Below, piece by piece: positions 51,646 to 64,000 of a stretch of 64,000 nt of DNA. Every line of letters begins with the position of its first letter. The first letter of the stretch is position 1. Source of the DNA: Hymenobacter nivis (GTDB lineage Bacteria > Bacteroidota > Bacteroidia > Cytophagales > Hymenobacteraceae); the NCBI RefSeq assembly GCF_006439025.1, contig NZ_RCYZ01000001.1, positions 62,001 to 126,000 on the forward strand. The letters run 5' to 3'. A program made the position numbers and the translations under genes. The notes beneath the pieces are model-generated. The model saw nothing but the letters and a program-made list of their open reading frames with translations, was not told where the DNA came from and did no database searches.

Positions 51646-53283
51646 CTACAGCGGCTTGCCAGCTTCGGGGTAACGGTTCAGGAGCCAGAGCAGGGTGCCG
51701 TTGGTCCAGCCGAAGCCGTCTTGCAGGGGGTACTCGCCGCCGCCGGCCGCAGTGTTCACGTCCAGCACGTTGTATTTCTCCAGCAGCTTGCCGGTTTGGG
51801 TGAACACGCGGGCGTTCAGGCCGGCCCAGCGCAGGGCGATGGTGCGGGCCAGCGCGGGCTGGTTGTACTGGCGCAACCCGCTGATGCTCATCCACTGCAA
51901 GGGGGCCCAGGCGTTGGGCGCGTCCCACTGCTGGCCGGTGCGCAGGGGCGTGGTCACGAGGCCGCCGGGCTTGAGGAAGTCCCGCTCCAACCCCGCTGCC
52001 ACCAGCTTGGCTTGGGCGGGCCGGGCCAGCCCCAGGGCCAGCGGAAACACGCCCGCCAGCGTGGGCCGCGCCGAGCGCTTACCCGTCCGCCAGTTGTAGT
52101 CGAGGAACCAGCCGGTGGCCGGGTCCCAGCAGTATTGCAGCAGGGCCTGGCTGCGGCGAGTGGCCTTCTGCTCGAAGGCGGCGGCCTGGGCCGCGTTGCC
52201 CTGCTGGCGGTAGCCGCGGGCGATGGTCTGCTCCAGCCCGTAGAGCAGGCAGTTCAAATCAACGGCCACCAAATCGGTGGTTTGGATGGAGCCCAGCGTA
52301 TTATCGGGCCCAAACCAGCGGCTGCTGAAATCCCAGCCCGAGGCGGCCGCCGCCCGGATGTTGCGGTAGAACGCGGCCGGGGCCTGGCGGCTGAGCTTGG
52401 CGGCGGCCACGTCCTCGGCGTACGATTCTTCGCGGGGCTCGGTGCTGGCGTCCCAGTAGCGGTTCAGCAGGGCCCCACCGGGCAGGCGCACCACCGGGCC
52501 GGCGGCGGTGCCGGCGCGCACGGCGTCGGCCCCGCCCATCCAGTAGGCGTACTCGCCCAGCAGGGCCCCCTGGTAGCGGCGGCGCACGGTGTCGCCCTGG
52601 GCGGTGGCCAGCAGCTCCACCATTTGGGCGAAGAAAGGCGGCTGCGAGCGGGTGAGGTAATACGTGCGGTTGCCGTTGGGAATGAAGCCGTAGCGCCCGA
52701 TGAGGTAGGCAAAATTGTCCACCATGTCGCGCACCAGGCCCACGCGGTGGGCGTCCACCAGGCCCAGCATCGTGAAGTACGAATCCCAGTAGTACACCTC
52801 GCGGAAGCGGCCGCCGGGCACCAGGTACGGGTGCGGCAGCGGCAGCAGCGACGAGCCCGGGGTCACGGCCGCGGCGTCGGGGCGGCGTTGCAGCACCGTC
52901 CACAGCGTGTCGAGGTGGGCGCGCAGGCCGGCGGCCACGTCGCTGCGGTAGATGTCCGTGCCCGCAACCGGGGCCTGGAAGTAGGTGTCGGTGAAGGCTT
53001 TCAGGTTGAAGCCGGGCTGCTGGTGCTGTTGGGCGTAGGCGGCCATAATGGTGGCCACCGGGGCCTTGGGCAGCGCGTCTACGAAGGTTTTATTATCGGC
53101 GTACACGTGCCCGAGCTGCACGGCCTCAAACAGGCCAGGATAGAGCTGCCGGGGCGAGAGCGGCAGCGCCGCCGCGGGGGCCACCCGGGTGGTGGTGGCG
53201 GTGGCCGGGGCGGCCGCGGGGGCCTGGGCGTGGGCCGCGCCCGCCAGCAGGGCGAGCCCGAGGGCGTACAAATGGTGGCGCAT
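51646..53283 (-). CDS. treA: Periplasmic trehalase (GH37)
   Basis: A 545-residue glycosidase that hydrolyses trehalose to two glucoses. It has a signal peptide (HHLYALGLALLAGAAHAQ) and an Ala/Pro/Thr-rich linker. Trehalase signature 1 is PGGRFREVYYWDSYFTMLGL near residue 165, signature 2 is QWDAPNAWAPLQW near residue 460. YGFIPNGNRTYYLTRSQPP and the Gly-rich GGGEYPLQDGFGWTNG complete the active-site loops. ATG 53283 is used; an in-frame TTG lies six bases upstream. Divergent from a GH63-like glucosidase across 310 bp. Confidence 0.95.
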   Translation of the reverse strand: MRHHLYALGLALLAGAAHAQAPAAAPATATTTRVAPAAALPLSPRQLYPGLFEAVQLGHVYADNKTFVDALPKAPVATIMAAYAQQHQQPGFNLKAFTDTYFQAPVAGTDIYRSDVAAGLRAHLDTLWTVLQRRPDAAAVTPGSSLLPLPHPYLVPGGRFREVYYWDSYFTMLGLVDAHRVGLVRDMVDNFAYLIGRYGFIPNGNRTYYLTRSQPPFFAQMVELLATAQGDTVRRRYQGALLGEYAYWMGGADAVRAGTAAGPVVRLPGGALLNRYWDASTEPREESYAEDVAAAKLSRQAPAAFYRNIRAAAASGWDFSSRWFGPDNTLGSIQTTDLVAVDLNCLLYGLEQTIARGYRQQGNAAQAAAFEQKATRRSQALLQYCWDPATGWFLDYNWRTGKRSARPTLAGVFPLALGLARPAQAKLVAAGLERDFLKPGGLVTTPLRTGQQWDAPNAWAPLQWMSISGLRQYNQPALARTIALRWAGLNARVFTQTGKLLEKYNVLDVNTAAGGGEYPLQDGFGWTNGTLLWLLNRYPEAGKPL

Positions 53284-53593
53284 GGGCAAGGGGCGTTGGG
53301 ATGGGAACGGGCCGGCAAGTTCGGTGCTTTTTGGCCAACGGCCGCGGGGCCTGGCCGGGACCTAGCCGGGGCCCTATCGGGGGCCGTTCACGCATTTTTT
53401 GCGCCCTTTCTTTTCTGCCCCGGGGCCCGCCTAAATTGCTTTTGCAAGCCCCTGGGCACCCTTTGGTACGCGGCCTACGCACGGGCTTAGCCGGCGGCCA
53501 GCGCAACCCCGTGCGCTGGGGTGCGTTTCTTTGCGGCAACGCGCCACCCGGCGGGGCCCCTTGCCCCGCCCCTGCGCCCGCCCTTTGCCCCCA
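53284..53593. other. Divergent intergenic region, 310 bp, trehalase/GH63-like
   Basis: GC-rich, with GGGGCCC words and a small inverted repeat (GGCCAACGGCCGCGGGGCC, about 53332). TTTCTTTG at 53526 is a degraded -7 match pointing right. No gene was recognised; both flanking genes must draw promoters from it. Confidence 0.45.
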
Positions 53594-56263
53594 ATGGAAG
53601 AACAACGACGCCTCGCCGCGGCCACCGCGAAAACGGCCCCCTGGAAAAAATTTGGCCCCTACCTCACCGAGCGCCAGTGGGGCACGGTGCGCGAAGACTA
53701 CAGCCCCAACGGCAGCGCCTGGGACTACATCACCCACGAGCGCGCCCGCGCCTACGCCTACCGCTGGGGCGAGGAAGGCTTGGGCGGCATCTCCGACGAC
53801 CAGCAGCACCTATGCTTCGCCGTAGGCCTCTGGAACGGTCGGGACGACCAGCTCAAGGAGCGCCTCTTTGGCCTCACCAACGGTGAGGGCAACCACGGCG
53901 AGGATGTGAAGGAGGCTTATTATTACCTCGACAGCACACCCACGCACTCCTACATGCGGATGCTGTACAAGTACCCGCAGGCTGCGTTCCCCTACGAAAA
54001 GCTGCGCCAGGAAAACGCCGCCCGCAGCCGCCAGGAACCGGAGTATGAGCTCATCGACACCGGTATTTTCGACGAGGGCCGCTACTTCGACGTGTTCATC
54101 GAGTACGCCAAGGCCGGGCCCGACGACATCCTGGTGACCATCACGGCCCACAACCGGGGCCCCGAGGCCGCGCCGCTGGCCATCCTGCCGCAGCTGTGGT
54201 TCCGCAACACCTGGGCCTGGGGCTACGACGACACCCGCCCCACCCTGGCCGCCGGCCCCGCCGGCACGGTGCACGCCGCGCACCCCGCCCTGGGCCGCTA
54301 CCAGCTGTACTGCGACGGGCCCGCCGCCCTGCTGTTTTGCGACAACGACACCCGGCCCGAGGTACCGCCCGGCGCCGACAGCGGAGCTGACGCCAGCGCC
54401 GCGCCGGGGGCCCCAGCCGCCGCCGGCGCGTATTACAAAGACGGCATCAACCGCTACGTGGTGGAGGGCGACGACGCGGCCGTGAACCCCGCCCGGCGCG
54501 GCACCAAGGCCGCCGCCTGCTACACCGCCACCTTGGCCCCGGGCCAAGCCTACACCGTGCGCCTGCGCCTGAGCCAGGCCGAGCTGGGGGCCCCATTTGC
54601 CGATTTCGACACTTTGTTTGCCGCCCGCCGGCAGGAGGCCGACGTGTTTTACGAGTGCGTGCAGGAAGGGCTAGTGGGCGACGATGCCCGCAACGTACAG
54701 CGCCAGGCCTACGCCGGCATGCTCTGGAGCAAGCAGTTTTACTACTACGATGTGGCCCAGTGGCTCGACGGCGACCCCGCCCACCCCGAGGCCCCGCTGC
54801 CCGCCGCCCGCCGCGAGGGCCGCAATGCCACCTGGCGGCATTTGCACAATGCCGATATCGTGTCGATGCCCGACAAGTGGGAATACCCGTGGTACGCGGC
54901 CTGGGACCTGGCTTTCCACTGCCTGCCGCTGGCGGCCGTGGACGCCGAATTTGCCAAGGGCCAGCTGCGCCTGCTCTGCCAGGACGGCTACCTGCACCCC
55001 AACGGCCAGATGCCGGCCTACGAGTGGAAGTTTGAGGACGTGAACCCACCGGTGCACGCCTGGGCCACCTGGCGCGTGTACCAAATGGACAAAAAGCTGA
55101 ACGGCGGCCACGGCGACCGTGCCTTTCTGGAGGCCGTATTTCAGAAGCTGGTGATGACTTTCACGTGGTGGGTGAACCGCAAGGACCGCGACGAGCGCAA
55201 CATCTTCGAGGGCGGCTTTTTGGGGATGGACAACATCGGCATCTTCGACCGCAGCTCGCCGCTGCCCACGGGCGGCAAAATGGAGCAGAGCGACGGCACC
55301 AGCTGGATGGCCATGTTTGCCCTCAACCTGATGCGCATGGCCCTGGAGCTGGCCCAAACCAACCCCGTGTACCAGGACATGGCCAGCAAGTTCCTCGAGC
55401 ACTTCCTCTACATCGCCGACGCCATGACGCACGGCGGCGGCGGCGAGCTGAACCTCTGGGACGAGCAGGACAACTTTTACTACGACGTGCTGCACGCCCC
55501 CGACGACTCGCGCACCAGCCTGCGCATCCGCTCGATGGTGGGCCTAATTCCGCTCTTCGCCGTGGAAATCCTGGACGATGAGCTGCTGGCGGCCGCGCCG
55601 CAGTTCATGGCCCGGGCCACCTGGCTGCTCACCCACCGCCCCCACCTGGCCGCCCTTGTGGGCCAGATAGAGGAGCCCGGCCAGCCCATCCGCCATCGCC
55701 TCAGCCTGCTGCGCCGCACGCGCCTGCGCCACGTGCTCACGCGCATGCTCGACGAGCACGAGTTCCTGGCCGACCACGGCATTCGCTCGCTCTCGCGCCA
55801 CCACCAGGCCGCGCCCTACGAGTACCACACCGACGAGGCGTCGTTTGAGGTGAGCTACCTGGCGGGCGAGTCCGATTCCGATATGTTTGGCGGCAACTCC
55901 AACTGGCGGGGCCCCATTTGGTTTCCGGTCAACTACCTCATCATCGAGTCGTTGCAGCGGTTTCATTTTTACTACGGCGACTCGTTCACCATCGAGTACC
56001 CCACCGGCTCGGGCCAGGAGCTGAACCTGCACCAGGTGGCCGCCGCCCTCGCCGAGCGCCTCACCCGGCTGCTGCTGCGGGGCCCCGACGGCCGCCGCCC
56101 GGCCTTCGCCCAGGCCGAGCTGCTTCAAACCGACCCGCACTTCAAAGACTACCTGCTCTTCCACGAGTACTTCGACGGCGACAACGGCAAAGGCCTCGGC
56201 GCCAGCCACCAAACCGGCTGGACCGGCCTCATCGTGCGGCTGTTGCAGCAGGCGCAGCAATAG
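53594..56263 (+). CDS. GH63-like glycoside hydrolase (MGH1-type glucosidase)
   Basis: An 889-residue cytoplasmic enzyme with no signal peptide. Residues about 1-330 form a beta-rich N-terminal domain ([40 protein letters not shown]). About 360-880 form an alpha/alpha-barrel of the GH63/MGH1 type ([57 protein letters not shown]). It resembles proteins annotated as glucosidase or mannosylglycerate/glucosylglycerate hydrolase. Its exact substrate is uncertain. ATG 53594 follows the domain edge. Divergent from trehalase, which hints at shared roles in alpha-glucoside or compatible-solute breakdown. Confidence 0.88.
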   Translation: MEEQRRLAAATAKTAPWKKFGPYLTERQWGTVREDYSPNGSAWDYITHERARAYAYRWGEEGLGGISDDQQHLCFAVGLWNGRDDQLKERLFGLTNGEGNHGEDVKEAYYYLDSTPTHSYMRMLYKYPQAAFPYEKLRQENAARSRQEPEYELIDTGIFDEGRYFDVFIEYAKAGPDDILVTITAHNRGPEAAPLAILPQLWFRNTWAWGYDDTRPTLAAGPAGTVHAAHPALGRYQLYCDGPAALLFCDNDTRPEVPPGADSGADASAAPGAPAAAGAYYKDGINRYVVEGDDAAVNPARRGTKAAACYTATLAPGQAYTVRLRLSQAELGAPFADFDTLFAARRQEADVFYECVQEGLVGDDARNVQRQAYAGMLWSKQFYYYDVAQWLDGDPAHPEAPLPAARREGRNATWRHLHNADIVSMPDKWEYPWYAAWDLAFHCLPLAAVDAEFAKGQLRLLCQDGYLHPNGQMPAYEWKFEDVNPPVHAWATWRVYQMDKKLNGGHGDRAFLEAVFQKLVMTFTWWVNRKDRDERNIFEGGFLGMDNIGIFDRSSPLPTGGKMEQSDGTSWMAMFALNLMRMALELAQTNPVYQDMASKFLEHFLYIADAMTHGGGGELNLWDEQDNFYYDVLHAPDDSRTSLRIRSMVGLIPLFAVEILDDELLAAAPQFMARATWLLTHRPHLAALVGQIEEPGQPIRHRLSLLRRTRLRHVLTRMLDEHEFLADHGIRSLSRHHQAAPYEYHTDEASFEVSYLAGESDSDMFGGNSNWRGPIWFPVNYLIIESLQRFHFYYGDSFTIEYPTGSGQELNLHQVAAALAERLTRLLLRGPDGRRPAFAQAELLQTDPHFKDYLLFHEYFDGDNGKGLGASHQTGWTGLIVRLLQQAQQ

Positions 56264-56270
56264 CGGCTAG

Positions 56271-56369
56271 GGGCCCTGTGGGGAGTTAAAAGTTGAGAGT
56301 TAAAAGTTAAAACACTGTTTGTGTGATTTTTAACTTTTAACTCTCAACTTTTAACTCCCCACAGGGCCC
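56271..56369. repeat. Long inverted repeat between convergent GH63-like and TPR genes
   Basis: Near-perfect arms of about 42 bp (56271-56312 and 56327-56369) around a 14-bp loop. They begin with GGGCCCTGTGGGGAGT and continue with tandem AGTTAAAAGTT units. The element fills the gap between the two stop codons exactly; the last bases overlap the TPR gene stop. It can act as a bidirectional terminator. AGTTAAAAGTT-type repeats are frequent in Bacteroidota. Confidence 0.85.
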
Positions 56370-57676
56370 TACTTTTTGCGCGGCTTGAGGTACTGCTGGG
56401 CCTCGGCGCGCAGGGGCAGGGCTTTGTCGGCGTGGTCGAGCACAGCCTGGTAGTAGCGGCGGGCGGCGGGGGCGTCGTGCTCCTGAAGGGCAATTTTGGC
56501 CAGGTTGCCATTGGCGTAGGAGTAGTAGCGCTGCTGGGTTTGGCCGCTCACTTCGGCAAACACGATGCAGCGCAGGTAGTAGTCCTTGGCGGCCGTCAGG
56601 TTGTGGTAGATGAACTGGTTGTAGTAGCCCATGTAGTAAGCCGCGTAGCGCCCGCTGGTGGCCTCGTAGCCGGGCAGGCCGAGGCTGATTTTTTCGAGCA
56701 TTTGGCGGCTCACGGCCTCGCCCGCCCCGATGTTGCCCGTCACGAAGCAGAGCTTGGCGTACTCGCGCTGCACGTAGGCATTGTCGGGGAATTCGGCCAG
56801 CAGGCCGGCGCAGATTTGCAGGGCCCCCAGGGGGTTTTTCTCGCGCGTGCTTTGCAGCATGTCGATGAGTTGGATTTTGGCCTCGGTGCGGGTGTAGAAG
56901 CCCTCGGTGGCCACGGTGCGCACCTGCTGGAGGCCCAGCACGCGGTTGCCCTTCGGGAAGAACACCAGGACGGGTTTCAGCCAGGGATGCGCCTCGGTGA
57001 TGACGTCGGCGTAGTAGTTGAACAAGCCCTGGCCGAGCAGGAACTCGGGGCTGAGGCCGTTGGCTTCGCGGCTGCGCTCCAGGTAGTTGAGGGCCCGCTT
57101 GCTGTACAAGCTGGCCTTGGCGTAGGAGCTGCGCTCGCCAAACAGCCGGGCCTCAAACCCATAGGCGGCCGCCAGAAAAAAGCACGCTTCGTAGTTCTTG
57201 TCGTCGGCGTCGTAGCGGCGCTTGGCCTGGGCGATGGTCGTGTCCATGTAGGCCAAAAACAGCCGGTCGTACTTCGTATCGGTGAAGTTGCTGGGCATCA
57301 TCTTCCACCACACGTTCAGGCCCAGCAAAAAGTAGGGCATGGGGTGGTGCGGGTAGCGCCGGCGCAGCGACCGGAACTGCCGCTCGGCGCGGTCGAACTT
57401 GAAGTTGTAGAGGTTGGCCACTGCCCCGCCCAGCTCCCCGCGGATGTCGGGGTCGAGCAGCAGCCAGCCCTCCGTGTTCACGGCCTGCGGGGCCACGGCC
57501 ACCGTGTCGAGGGCCACGGTGCGGGGGCGGCGCACGGTATCGGCCGGGGCTTGGGCGCGGGCCCCAGGGGCCCCCAGCAGCAGGCACAGCAGCACCAGCA
57601 GCCACCGAGCGGCGGCGCGGCGCGGCCGGGCGCGGCAATTCAATACATGGCGTGGAAAGGGCACGGTAGAATGCAA
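56369..57676 (-). CDS. Secreted tetratricopeptide-repeat protein of unknown role
   Basis: About 435 residues. A basic N-terminus and hydrophobic core (RWLLVLLCLLLGAPGARAQ, ending near residue 42) indicate export. The rest is helical repeats, with TPR-like units such as FKFDRAERQFRSLRRRYPHHP and LAKIALQEHDAPAARRYYQAVLD at the C-terminus. No catalytic motif is visible. The start may be a little further downstream. It follows the Gfo/Idh gene on the same strand by 6 bp, so they probably share a transcript. Function unknown. Confidence 0.75.
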   Translation of the reverse strand: MHSTVPFPRHVLNCRARPRRAAARWLLVLLCLLLGAPGARAQAPADTVRRPRTVALDTVAVAPQAVNTEGWLLLDPDIRGELGGAVANLYNFKFDRAERQFRSLRRRYPHHPMPYFLLGLNVWWKMMPSNFTDTKYDRLFLAYMDTTIAQAKRRYDADDKNYEACFFLAAAYGFEARLFGERSSYAKASLYSKRALNYLERSREANGLSPEFLLGQGLFNYYADVITEAHPWLKPVLVFFPKGNRVLGLQQVRTVATEGFYTRTEAKIQLIDMLQSTREKNPLGALQICAGLLAEFPDNAYVQREYAKLCFVTGNIGAGEAVSRQMLEKISLGLPGYEATSGRYAAYYMGYYNQFIYHNLTAAKDYYLRCIVFAEVSGQTQQRYYSYANGNLAKIALQEHDAPAARRYYQAVLDHADKALPLRAEAQQYLKPRKK

Positions 57677-57682
57677 GTGGCG

Positions 57683-58717
57683 CTACGCCTCGGCCGGTTG
57701 TTCCAGGATTTCCATTTGCCAAGCTACTTGCTCGGCGCGCACCGGGTAGGGCTGGCCGTGGCGGATGGTTTGGGCCACAGCATCAAATAGGCCCAAATAG
57801 TTTCCCGTCGGGGCCGGGTCGGGCTGGGTGCTCAGGCCCCCGTCGGGGCCGGCCAGGGTGAGGTGGCCGGCGCTGCCGGGCAGCTCGTGGCCGTAGGCGG
57901 GGTCGGTGGGGCGCAGGCCGGCCAGCAGCTGGGCCTCCTGGGGGTCGGTGCGGCCCTTCTGGTAGCTGCCCTGGGTGCCGTGCAGCACGTAGGCCGGGCC
58001 GGGGGCCGCCACCAGCAAGCCAGCCGTCAGCCACACGTTCAGGCCGGCGGGGTAGCGCAGGTGGAAGCTAAAAAAATCGTCGACCCGCCCGCCGGGCCGG
58101 TAGTGGCCCTGCACCTTGCGCACGCCCAGCGGCCGCCCAAACAGGGATACGGCCTGGTCCACGAGGTGGGGCCCCAGGTCGTAGGCCAGGCCCACGGCCG
58201 GGCCCGGCGTTTCCTTAAAGGGTTTGGCGTTCAGGGCCATCTTGTAGCGGTCGTAGCGGAAGTGGGCTTCGATGAGCGAGCCAAGCTGGCCACTTTCCAC
58301 CACGCGGCGCACGGCGCCGAAGTCGGTGTCCCAGCGGCGGTTTTGGTAGGCCAGCAGGTGGCGGCCCTGCTGCTGGGCCAGGGCCCCCAGGGCCTGCCAC
58401 TCGGCGGCGGAAGCGGCCACGGGCTTTTCGATGAGCACGTGCTTGCCGGCCAGCAGGGCCTGGCGGGCCTGCTCGAAGTGCAGGCCGCTGGGGGTGTTGA
58501 CGACGACCAGCTCGAGGGCGGGGTCGGCCAGGAATTCGGCCACGCTGGGGTAGCTGCGCACGCCGGGGTAGTCGGCGGCCAGGCGTTTTTCGTGGCGCTC
58601 CACCACGGCGTGCAGCGCAAAGCCCGGGTGGGTGGCCACGAAGGGCGCGTGAAACAGCTTGCCCGACATGCCGTAAGCCAGTAAGCCAGTGCGGATGGGT
58701 GCGGAGGAAGGCATCAT
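57683..58717 (-). CDS. Gfo/Idh/MocA family oxidoreductase
   Basis: About 344 residues. The nucleotide-binding start is IRTGLLAYGMSGKLFHAPF, the YGMSGKLFHAP form of the YvaA/YdgJ (scyllo-inositol or sugar dehydrogenase) branch. VVNTPSGLHFEQARQALLAGKHVLIEKPVAAS carries the conserved EKP lysine. The C-terminal domain has AYDLGPHLVDQAVSLFG with the usual His. NAD(P)-dependent oxidation or reduction of a sugar or inositol is likely; the substrate is unknown. Two ATG codons (58717, 58714) are both plausible. The TPR gene follows by 6 bp. Confidence 0.9.
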   Translation of the reverse strand: MMPSSAPIRTGLLAYGMSGKLFHAPFVATHPGFALHAVVERHEKRLAADYPGVRSYPSVAEFLADPALELVVVNTPSGLHFEQARQALLAGKHVLIEKPVAASAAEWQALGALAQQQGRHLLAYQNRRWDTDFGAVRRVVESGQLGSLIEAHFRYDRYKMALNAKPFKETPGPAVGLAYDLGPHLVDQAVSLFGRPLGVRKVQGHYRPGGRVDDFFSFHLRYPAGLNVWLTAGLLVAAPGPAYVLHGTQGSYQKGRTDPQEAQLLAGLRPTDPAYGHELPGSAGHLTLAGPDGGLSTQPDPAPTGNYLGLFDAVAQTIRHGQPYPVRAEQVAWQMEILEQPAEA

Positions 58718-58800
58718 GCCCAAAACTACCGCCCGCGCCCCGAACGCGGCCGCCCCGCCCGCCGGGCCCCTACTTTTACACCTCCCCTTCCGCCCCGCTT

Positions 58801-59220
58801 ATGGAACCCGAATCCGCCAATACTTCCTCTACCCTGGCGCTGCTGGGCCTGCGCTGCCCGCGCTGCCACGAGGGGGCCCTGTTCACGCACCCCGCCACCA
58901 GCCTCACCAAATTCACCGAAATGCCCGCCGCCTGCCCCGTGTGCGGCCTCAGCTACGAACCCGAGCCGGGCTTCTACTTCGGGGCCATGTACATCAGCTT
59001 CGGCTTCGCGGTGGGCATTTTCTTTGCCGTGGGCATCGCCCTCTACTTCCTGGCCGGCGACCCCGATACGTGGGTGTACGTGACGGTGGTGGCCGCCCTC
59101 ACGCTGGTGGCCACGCCGCTGGTGTTTCGCTACTCCCGGGCCATCATGCTCTACCTGTTCGGCAACAGCGGCTACGACCCCAACTGGGCCCGCTTCGCCC
59201 GCCGCAGCCTAGAGGAATAG
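58801..59220 (+). CDS. DUF983 family membrane protein
   Basis: A 139-residue protein. Two CxxC pairs (LRCPRCHEG near 18 and AACPVCGLSY near 47) form a zinc ribbon. Two hydrophobic segments follow (AMYISFGFAVGIFFAVGIALYFLA and YVTVVAALTLVATPLVFRY). This matches the Bacteroidota DUF983 family, whose role is unknown. It is divergent from the Gfo/Idh gene. A TACTTTTA at about 58770 is a weak promoter candidate. A long inverted repeat follows it. Confidence 0.88.
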   Translation: MEPESANTSSTLALLGLRCPRCHEGALFTHPATSLTKFTEMPAACPVCGLSYEPEPGFYFGAMYISFGFAVGIFFAVGIALYFLAGDPDTWVYVTVVAALTLVATPLVFRYSRAIMLYLFGNSGYDPNWARFARRSLEE

Positions 59221-59268
59221 GGCCCCCAAACGGCCCACGCCTTCGTCAAGCTTGCGAACCAGCCAACA

Positions 59269-59380
59269 GTAGCTTGGACTTTGCAAGTCCGAGCGCGAGC
59301 GCAGCGAGCAGGCGGAACCGGACGATTGCAGGCGCCAGATGCTCGCCATGCTCGCGCTCGGACTGCAGAGTCCAAGCTAC
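59269..59380. repeat. Inverted repeat between convergent DUF983 and adaptor genes
   Basis: Arms of about 31 bp (59269-59300 and 59350-59380; left GTAGCTTGGACTTTGCAAGT...) with few mismatches around a 49-bp loop. It ends at the base before the adaptor gene stop codon. It is a further case of a long stem-loop filling a convergent junction. Confidence 0.75.
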
Positions 59381-60577
59381 TTAATCACCGCCTTCGCCTT
59401 TGCGCAGCTCGGCGTCGAGGAAGTAGGCGCCTTTGCGGACCAGCCGGGTGGTGTCGGACAGCGGGTCGAGCACGGCCACGGCCACGTCGCCGTGCTGGGG
59501 GGCCCCGGCGCGCACCTTCACGCGGCGAAACACGGTGCGGCCCGAATCCTGGCCCACGGCGCGGAAGATGTAGCTCAGCTCGCCGGCCTGGATGAGGGCT
59601 TCCTCGGGCAGGGTGCGCACCCGGGCCCCGGCCGTTTGGATGCGGGCGGCCACGAACTGGCCGGGCAGCAAATCGGTGCGTTCGGGCTCGAGGTGGGCGT
59701 GCACGCGCACGGTGCGGGCGTTGTCGTCGAAGGCCTTGCCCACCAGAAACACGCGGGCCGTCAGCTCCTCGTCGCGCCCGGCGTTCTGCACCTTAAAGAG
59801 GATTTTCTGGCCCACCTTCACCTGGGCCACGTCCTTCTCGAACACCTTGAGCTCCAGGTGCAAGTCGTCGCGGTTCAGTACCTCCACCAGCACGTCCTGG
59901 GGCCCCACGTACTGGCCGGGGTTGATGTTGACGGCCTTCACGTAGCCCGCAATGGGCGAAACAAGCGGCACGCTCTGCACGATCTGGCCCGTGGCGTCGA
60001 GGCGGGCCACCGAAATACCCAGCAGCCGCAGCTGGGCGGCGGTGGCGCGCAGCGTGGCCTGCTCGGTGGCGTAGTCGGCGCGGGCCATTTGCAGCTTGCG
60101 CTTGGCCCCCACGTCCTCCACGTCGAGGATGCGCTGGCGCTCCAGGTCCTCGGCCAGGAAGCGCACCTTGGCCTTGCTCTGAAGGTAGTTTTGCTGCATG
60201 GTGAGGTACTCGGGCGAGCGCAGGGTGGCCACCGTGGCGCCGGCCCGCACCCGCTCGCCGGGCAGCACGGCCACGCTTTGCACATAGCCACCCAGCACCG
60301 CCGTGATGGACACGCGGTTCTGAGGCGGCACCTCCACCGAGCCGTTGGCCTGCACTTCGGTGGTCATGTTCTGCCGCTCAAAAGTGCCGAAAGTGATGCC
60401 CGCGGCTTTTTCCTGGGCGGGGCTCACGCTGATTTGGTCGGGGTTGGCGGGAGCGGCCGGCGCGGCGGGCTGGGCGGGCGCGTCGGCCGTCTTGGCGGCG
60501 TCGCCGGCCTTGGAGCCGCAGGCCGTGAGCAGCGCCAGGGCCCCCAGCACGGGGTAAAATTTAAAGTTGAAAGGCAT
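59381..60577 (-). CDS. RND efflux periplasmic adaptor (HlyD/CzcB-like lipoprotein)
   Basis: A 398-residue membrane-fusion protein linking the inner-membrane pump to the outer-membrane channel. A lipobox is visible (VLGALALLTAC), followed by a Pro/Ala linker. The barrel-sandwich half sites are GSVEVPPQNRVSITAVLGGY and SPIAGYVKAVNINPGQYVGP. A coiled-coil hairpin lies between them. The later beta-barrel shows VKVGQKILFKVQNAGRDEE. ATG 60577 gives the lipoprotein signal. It follows the pump gene with a 59-bp gap on the same strand. The pump type suggests divalent metal export. Confidence 0.9.
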   Translation of the reverse strand: MPFNFKFYPVLGALALLTACGSKAGDAAKTADAPAQPAAPAAPANPDQISVSPAQEKAAGITFGTFERQNMTTEVQANGSVEVPPQNRVSITAVLGGYVQSVAVLPGERVRAGATVATLRSPEYLTMQQNYLQSKAKVRFLAEDLERQRILDVEDVGAKRKLQMARADYATEQATLRATAAQLRLLGISVARLDATGQIVQSVPLVSPIAGYVKAVNINPGQYVGPQDVLVEVLNRDDLHLELKVFEKDVAQVKVGQKILFKVQNAGRDEELTARVFLVGKAFDDNARTVRVHAHLEPERTDLLPGQFVAARIQTAGARVRTLPEEALIQAGELSYIFRAVGQDSGRTVFRRVKVRAGAPQHGDVAVAVLDPLSDTTRLVRKGAYFLDAELRKGEGGD

Positions 60578-60636
60578 TGGGGTTTGGTCGGATACGTAGG
60601 AGGAAGAACGGCGCCCAGCACTGGCGTGGGGCCGCA

Positions 60637-64000
<3,364 letters not shown>

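Noticed and set aside
51559..53490. Long plus-strand frame over trehalase (643 codons)
   Set aside because: Starts inside a hairpin and has repetitive Gly/Val/His composition; trehalase signatures are on the minus strand.

Overview
The window looks like chromosome of a high-GC member of the Bacteroidota, most likely Hymenobacter or a close relative. Supporting signs: a SusC/SusD pair, TAnnTTTG-type promoters with few visible Shine-Dalgarno sites, an arginine pathway using an acetyl/succinyl-ornithine carbamoyltransferase (ArgF'), fused CzcA-outer-membrane-factor efflux protein, and Bacteroidota families such as YitT, DUF983 and TPR histidine kinases. No rRNA, tRNA, CRISPR array, phage or insertion sequence was recognised. 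The genus is inferred from general character, not from a marker gene.

Layout. 1-6467 (minus): a membrane protein with C-terminal HEAT repeats (3' end outside the window), a YitT protein, a TPR sensor histidine kinase and two small unknown proteins sharing a C-terminal motif. 6859-10767 (plus): a three-subunit molybdenum aldehyde/xanthine oxidoreductase of PaoABC type. 11099-12879: purE-purK. 12965-14806 (minus): NmrA-like protein and AraC regulator. 14924-18408 (plus): XdhC-type maturation factor, old yellow enzyme and MocA-type cytidylyltransferase; XdhC and MocA probably serve the Pao-like enzyme.

18622-32504 is a nearly complete arginine locus. argH, argE' and argB run leftward; an ArgA-like GNAT, argG, argC, argD, carA, a low-GC unknown gene, carB and argF' run rightward from a 481-bp divergent control region.

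33013-51550 is a pectin/galacturonate utilisation locus: LacI regulator, SusC, SusD, GH92, GH28, then uxaB, uxaA, uxaC, kdgK, kdgA and an ExuT-like transporter. The route from galacturonate to pyruvate plus glyceraldehyde 3-phosphate is complete. 51646-56263 holds a divergent trehalase and GH63-like glucosidase. 56369-64000 holds a TPR protein, a Gfo/Idh/MocA oxidoreductase, a DUF983 protein, and an HlyD-type adaptor with a CzcA-type pump fused to an outer-membrane channel (5' end outside the window).

Two sequence-level patterns stand out. The palindrome GGGCCC, often as GGGGCCCTA, is strikingly frequent in and between genes. Long inverted repeats sit at four of the five convergent gene junctions and inside several operons. 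The best candidates for new biology are these repeats, the specificity residue of ArgF', the GH92 gene in a galacturonate locus with no ATG start, and the small-protein pair at 5796-6467.
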